From Zeus faber (taxonomy: Eukaryota; Chordata; Actinopteri; Zeiformes; Zeidae): 64,000 nucleotides of DNA. A program made the translations under genes and the position numbers. The stretch covers positions 2,314,539 through 2,378,538 of the forward strand of contig CAUIJY010000075.1 of NCBI GenBank assembly GCA_960531495.1. The letters run 5' to 3'. The notes beneath the pieces are model-generated. The model searched no databases and was not told the origin of the DNA. It saw nothing but the letters and a program-made list of their open reading frames with translations. The first letter of the stretch is position 1, and each line of letters starts with the position of its first letter. Shown here in pieces: positions 60,431 through 64,000 of the stretch.

Positions 60431-63400
60431 CTTTCAATCTTTCTTTAATTCTTTCATTCTTTCTTTCAAACGTTCAATCTTTCTTTCATTCTTTCTTTCA
60501 GTCTTTCAATCTTTCTTTAAATCTTTCTTTCAATCTTTCTTTCAAACATTCAATCTTTCTTTCAATCTTTCTTTCAATCTTTCAATCTTTCTTTCATTCT
60601 TTCTTACAATCTTTTTTTCATTCTTTCTTTCAATCTTTCATTCTTTCTTTCAATATTTCTTTCAATCTTTCTTTAATTCTTTCATTCTTTCTTTCGCACT
60701 TTCAATCTTTCTTTCATTCTTTCTTTCAGTCTTTCAATCTTTATTTCATTCTTTCTTTCAATCTTTCAATCTTTCAATCTTTCTTTCATTCTATCTTTAA
60801 TACTTTCAATCTTTTTTTCTTTTAATCTTTCTTTCAATCATTCACTCATTCTTTCCTTCAGTCTTTCAATCTTTCTTTCAATTTTTCTTTCAATCTTTCT
60901 TTCAAACTTTCAATCTTTCTTTCAATCTTTCTTTCAATCGTTCTTATATTCTTTCTTTCAATCTTTCATTCTTTCTTTCAATCTTTCAATCATTCTTTCT
61001 TTCATTCTTTCTTTCAGTCTTTCAACCTTTCTTAAAATCTTTCTTTCAATCTTTCTTTCAAGCTTTCTTTCATTCATTCTTTCAGTCTTTCAAACATTCA
61101 ACTTTTCCTTCATTCCTTCTTTCAATCTTTATTACTTTCATTCTTTCTTTCAATCTTTCATTCTTTCTTTCAATATTTCTTTCAATCTTTCTTTAATTCT
61201 TTCATTCTTTCTTTCGCACTTTCAATCTTTCTTTCATTCTTTCTTTCAGTCTTTCAATCTTTCTTTCATTCTTTCTTTCAATCTTTCAATCTTTCAATCT
61301 TTCTTTCATTCTATCTTTCAATCTTTCAATCTTTCTTTCAATATTTTTTTCAGTCTTTCAATCTTTCTTTCATTCTTTCTTTCAATCTTTCAATCTTTCA
61401 ATCTTTCTTTCATTCTATCTTTCAGTCTTTAAATCTTTCTTTCAATATTTTTTTCAGTCTTTAATACTTTCAATCTTTTTTTCTTTTAATCTTTCTTTCA
61501 ATCTTTCACTCATTCTTTCCTTCAGTCTTTCAATCTTTCTTTCAATTTTTCTTTCAATCTTTCTTTCAAACTTTCAATCTTACTTTCAATCTTTCTTTCA
61601 ATCGTTCTTATATTCTTTCTTTCAATCTTTCATTCTTTCTTTCAATCTTTCAATCATTCTTTCTTTCATTCTTTCTTTCAGTCTTTCAACCTTTCTTAAA
61701 ATCTTTCTTTCAATCTTTCATTCATTCTTTCAGTCTTTCAAACATTCAATTTTTCCTTCATTCCTTCTTTCAATCTTTATTACTTTCAATCTTTCTTTCA
61801 ATCTTTCAATCTTTCTTTCATTCTTTCATTCTTTCTTTCAATCGTTCTTTCAATCTTTCCTTCAATCTTTCAATCTTTCTTTCATACTTTCATTCTTTCT
61901 TCCAATCTTTCTTTCAATCTTTCAATCTTTCTTTCATTCTTTCATTCTTTCTTTCAAACTTTCAATCTTTCTTTCATTCTTTCTTTCAATCTTTCTTTCA
62001 AACTTTCAATCTTACTTTCAATCTTTCTTTCAATCGTTCTTATATTCTTTCTTTCAATCTTTCATTCTTTCTTTCAATCTTTCAATCATTCTTTCTTTCA
62101 TTCTTTCTTTCAGTCTTTCAACCTTTCTTAAAATCTTTCTTTCAATCTTTCATTCATTCTTTCAGTCTTTCAAACATTCAATTTTTCCTTCATTCCTTCT
62201 TTCAATCTTTATTACTTTCAATCTTTCTTTCAATCTTTCAATCTTTCTTTCATTCTTTCATTCTTTCTTTCAATCGTTCTTTCAATCTTTCCTTCAATCT
62301 TTCAATCTTTCTTTCATACTTTCATTCTTTCTTCCAATCTTTCTTTCAATCTTTCAATCTTTCTTTAATTCTTTCATTCTTTCTTTCAAACTTTCAATCT
62401 TTCTTTCATTCTTTCTTTCAGTCTTTCAATCTTTCTTTAAATCTTTCTTTCAATCTTTCTTTCAAACATTCAATCTTTCTTTCAATCTTTCTTTCAATCT
62501 TTCAATCTTTCTTTCATTCTTTCTTACAATCTTTTTTTCATTCTTTCTTTCAATCTTTCATTCTTTCTTTCAATATTTCTTTCAATCTTTCTTTAATTCT
62601 TTCATTCTTTCTTTCGCACTTTCAATCTTTCTTTCATTCTTTCTTTCAGTCTTTCAATCTTTATTTCATTCTTTCTTTCAATCTTTCAATCTTTCAATCT
62701 TTCTTTCATTCTATCTTTAATACTTTCAATCTTTTTTTCTTTTAATCTTTCTTTCAATCATTCACTCATTCTTTCCTTCAGTCTTTCAATCTTTCTTTCA
62801 ATTTTTCTTTCAATCTTTCTTTCAAACTTTCAATCTTACTTTCAATCTTTCTTTCAATCGTTCTTATATTCTTTCTTTCAATCTTTCATTCTTTCTTTCA
62901 ATCTTTCAATCATTCTTTCTTTCATTCTTTCTTTCAGTCTTTCAACCTTTCTTAAAATCTTTCTTTCAATCTTTCTTTCAAGCTTTCTTTCATTCATTCT
63001 TTCAGTCTTTCAAACATTCAACTTTTCCTTCATTCCTTCTTTCAATCTTTATTACTTTCATTCTTTCTTTCAATCTTTCATTCTTTCTTTCAATATTTCT
63101 TTCAATCTTTCTTTAATTCTTTCATTCTTTCTTTCGCACTTTCAATCTTTCTTTCATTCTTTCTTTCAGTCTTTCAATCTTTCTTTCATTCTTTCTTTCA
63201 ATCTTTCAATCTTTCAATCTTTCTTTCATTCTATCTTTCAATCTTTCAATCTTTCTTTCAATATTTTTTTCAGTCTTTCAATCTTTCTTTCATTCTTTCT
63301 TTCAATCTTTCAATCTTTCAATCTTTCTTTCATTCTATCTTTCAGTCTTTAAATCTTTCTTTCAATATTTTTTTCAGTCTTTAATACTTTCAATCTTTTT

Positions 63401-64000
63401 TTCTTTTAATCTTTCTTTCAATCTTTCACTCATTCTTTCCTTCAGTCTTTCAATCTTTCTTTCAATTTTTCTTTCAATCTTTCTTTCAAACTTTCAATCT
63501 TACTTTCAATCTTTCTTTCAATCGTTCTTATATTCTTTCTTTCAATCTTTCATTCTTTCTTTCAATCTTTCAATCATTCTTTCTTTCATTCTTTCTTTCA
63601 GTCTTTCAACCTTTCTTAAAATCTTTCTTTCAATCTTTCATTCATTCTTTCAGTCTTTCAAACATTCAATTTTTCCTTCATTCCTTCTTTCAATCTTTAT
63701 TACTTTCAATCTTTCTTTCAATCTTTCAATCTTTCTTTCATTCTTTCATTCTTTCTTTCAATCGTTCTTTCAATCTTTCCTTCAATCTTTCAATCTTTCT
63801 TTCATACTTTCATTCTTTCTTCCAATCTTTCTTTCAATCTTTCAATCTTTCTTTCATTCTTTCATTTTTTCTTTCAACCTTTCAATCTTTCTTTCATTCT
63901 TTTTTTTAGTCTTTCAATCTTTCTTTAAATCTTTCTTTCAATCTTTCTTTACAACTTTCAATCTTTCAATCTTTCTTTCATTCTATCTTTCAACCTTTCT
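60431..64000. repeat. Array end segment with a 1,920-bp-offset duplication
   Basis: 60431 to about 61945 recurs at 62351 to about 63865 with offset 1,920; landmarks are TTACAATCTTTTTTTCATTC at 60604 and 62524, and CTTTCAATCATTCACTCATT at 60833 and 62753. An inner block is also repeated with a shift of about 432 (61568 and 62000). The last 60 bases equal 43141-43200, so the array continues beyond the window. Confidence 0.88.

Noticed and set aside
22383..64000. CRISPR-like alternation of repeats and spacers
   Set aside because: The variable words are themselves repeats in a 4-base register. There are no unique spacers or cas genes, and the context is vertebrate.
22383..64000. Long H-DNA (triplex) forming tract
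   Set aside because: The pyrimidine run is broken by AA or A about every 8-12 bases, so only short mirror tracts exist.

Overview
The window looks like accessory, transposon-dense chromosomal DNA from a ray-finned fish. The evidence is indirect but consistent: a gamma/epsilon-like endogenous retrovirus (ERV), a Ty3/Gypsy element of the MDPA-type gag class, an L2-clade LINE, a tRNA-derived SINE with an L2-type tail and a V-SINE-like core, and fragments of two multicopy fish gene families. No intact host gene can be supported.

Layout. Positions 1-1.7 kb hold unassigned DNA, a short retroelement-like ORF and two copies of a dispersed repeat. About 1.96-10.56 kb is a decayed ERV on the + strand. 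It has the 3' part of a 5' LTR, a primer-binding site matching tRNA-Trp, a 1.1-kb leader with its own tandem repeats, gag with one zinc knuckle, an in-frame TAG before pol, then protease, RT, RNase H, integrase and a gutted env. Stops and frameshifts interrupt all genes and no 3' LTR was found. 10.7-11.85 kb carries more copies of the 1-kb dispersed repeat, one inverted. 12.0-12.26 kb is the integrase C-terminus of a second, different ERV. 12.9-17.2 kb holds minus-strand exon-like remnants: an SGNH/GDSL-like pseudo-exon, an exon encoding an 'RRRW...ECDACI' domain, and a foldback structure at 16.3-16.8 kb. 18.4-19.1 kb has candidate first exons pointing in opposite directions. 19.67-22.07 kb is an internally deleted Gypsy element on the minus strand with both LTR ends and a 5-bp target duplication.

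From about 22.3 kb to the end (about 42 kb) the window is essentially one array: a degenerate TTTC tetranucleotide tract whose + strand has very little G. Variant words (AATC, ATTC, AGTC, GTTC, TTAC) mostly keep the 4-base register. It is organised into higher-order repeats: three near-identical 1,729-bp tandem copies at 31.5-36.7 kb, multi-kilobase mosaic duplications at 36.7-64 kb, and a 1,920-bp-offset duplication near the end. Two unique inserts interrupt it: the 5' half of an L2 LINE (24.06-25.42 kb) and a full-length SINE (27.72-27.93 kb). Long Phe/Ser/Leu/Gln-rich reading frames in the array follow from the lack of purines needed for stop codons and are not genes.

Nothing here works as a pathway. 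The genes are remnants of separate mobile elements. The points of most interest are the size, register and hierarchical duplication of the TTTC array, the odd truncation polarity of the L2 copy inside it, and the architecture of the ERV and Gypsy relics.
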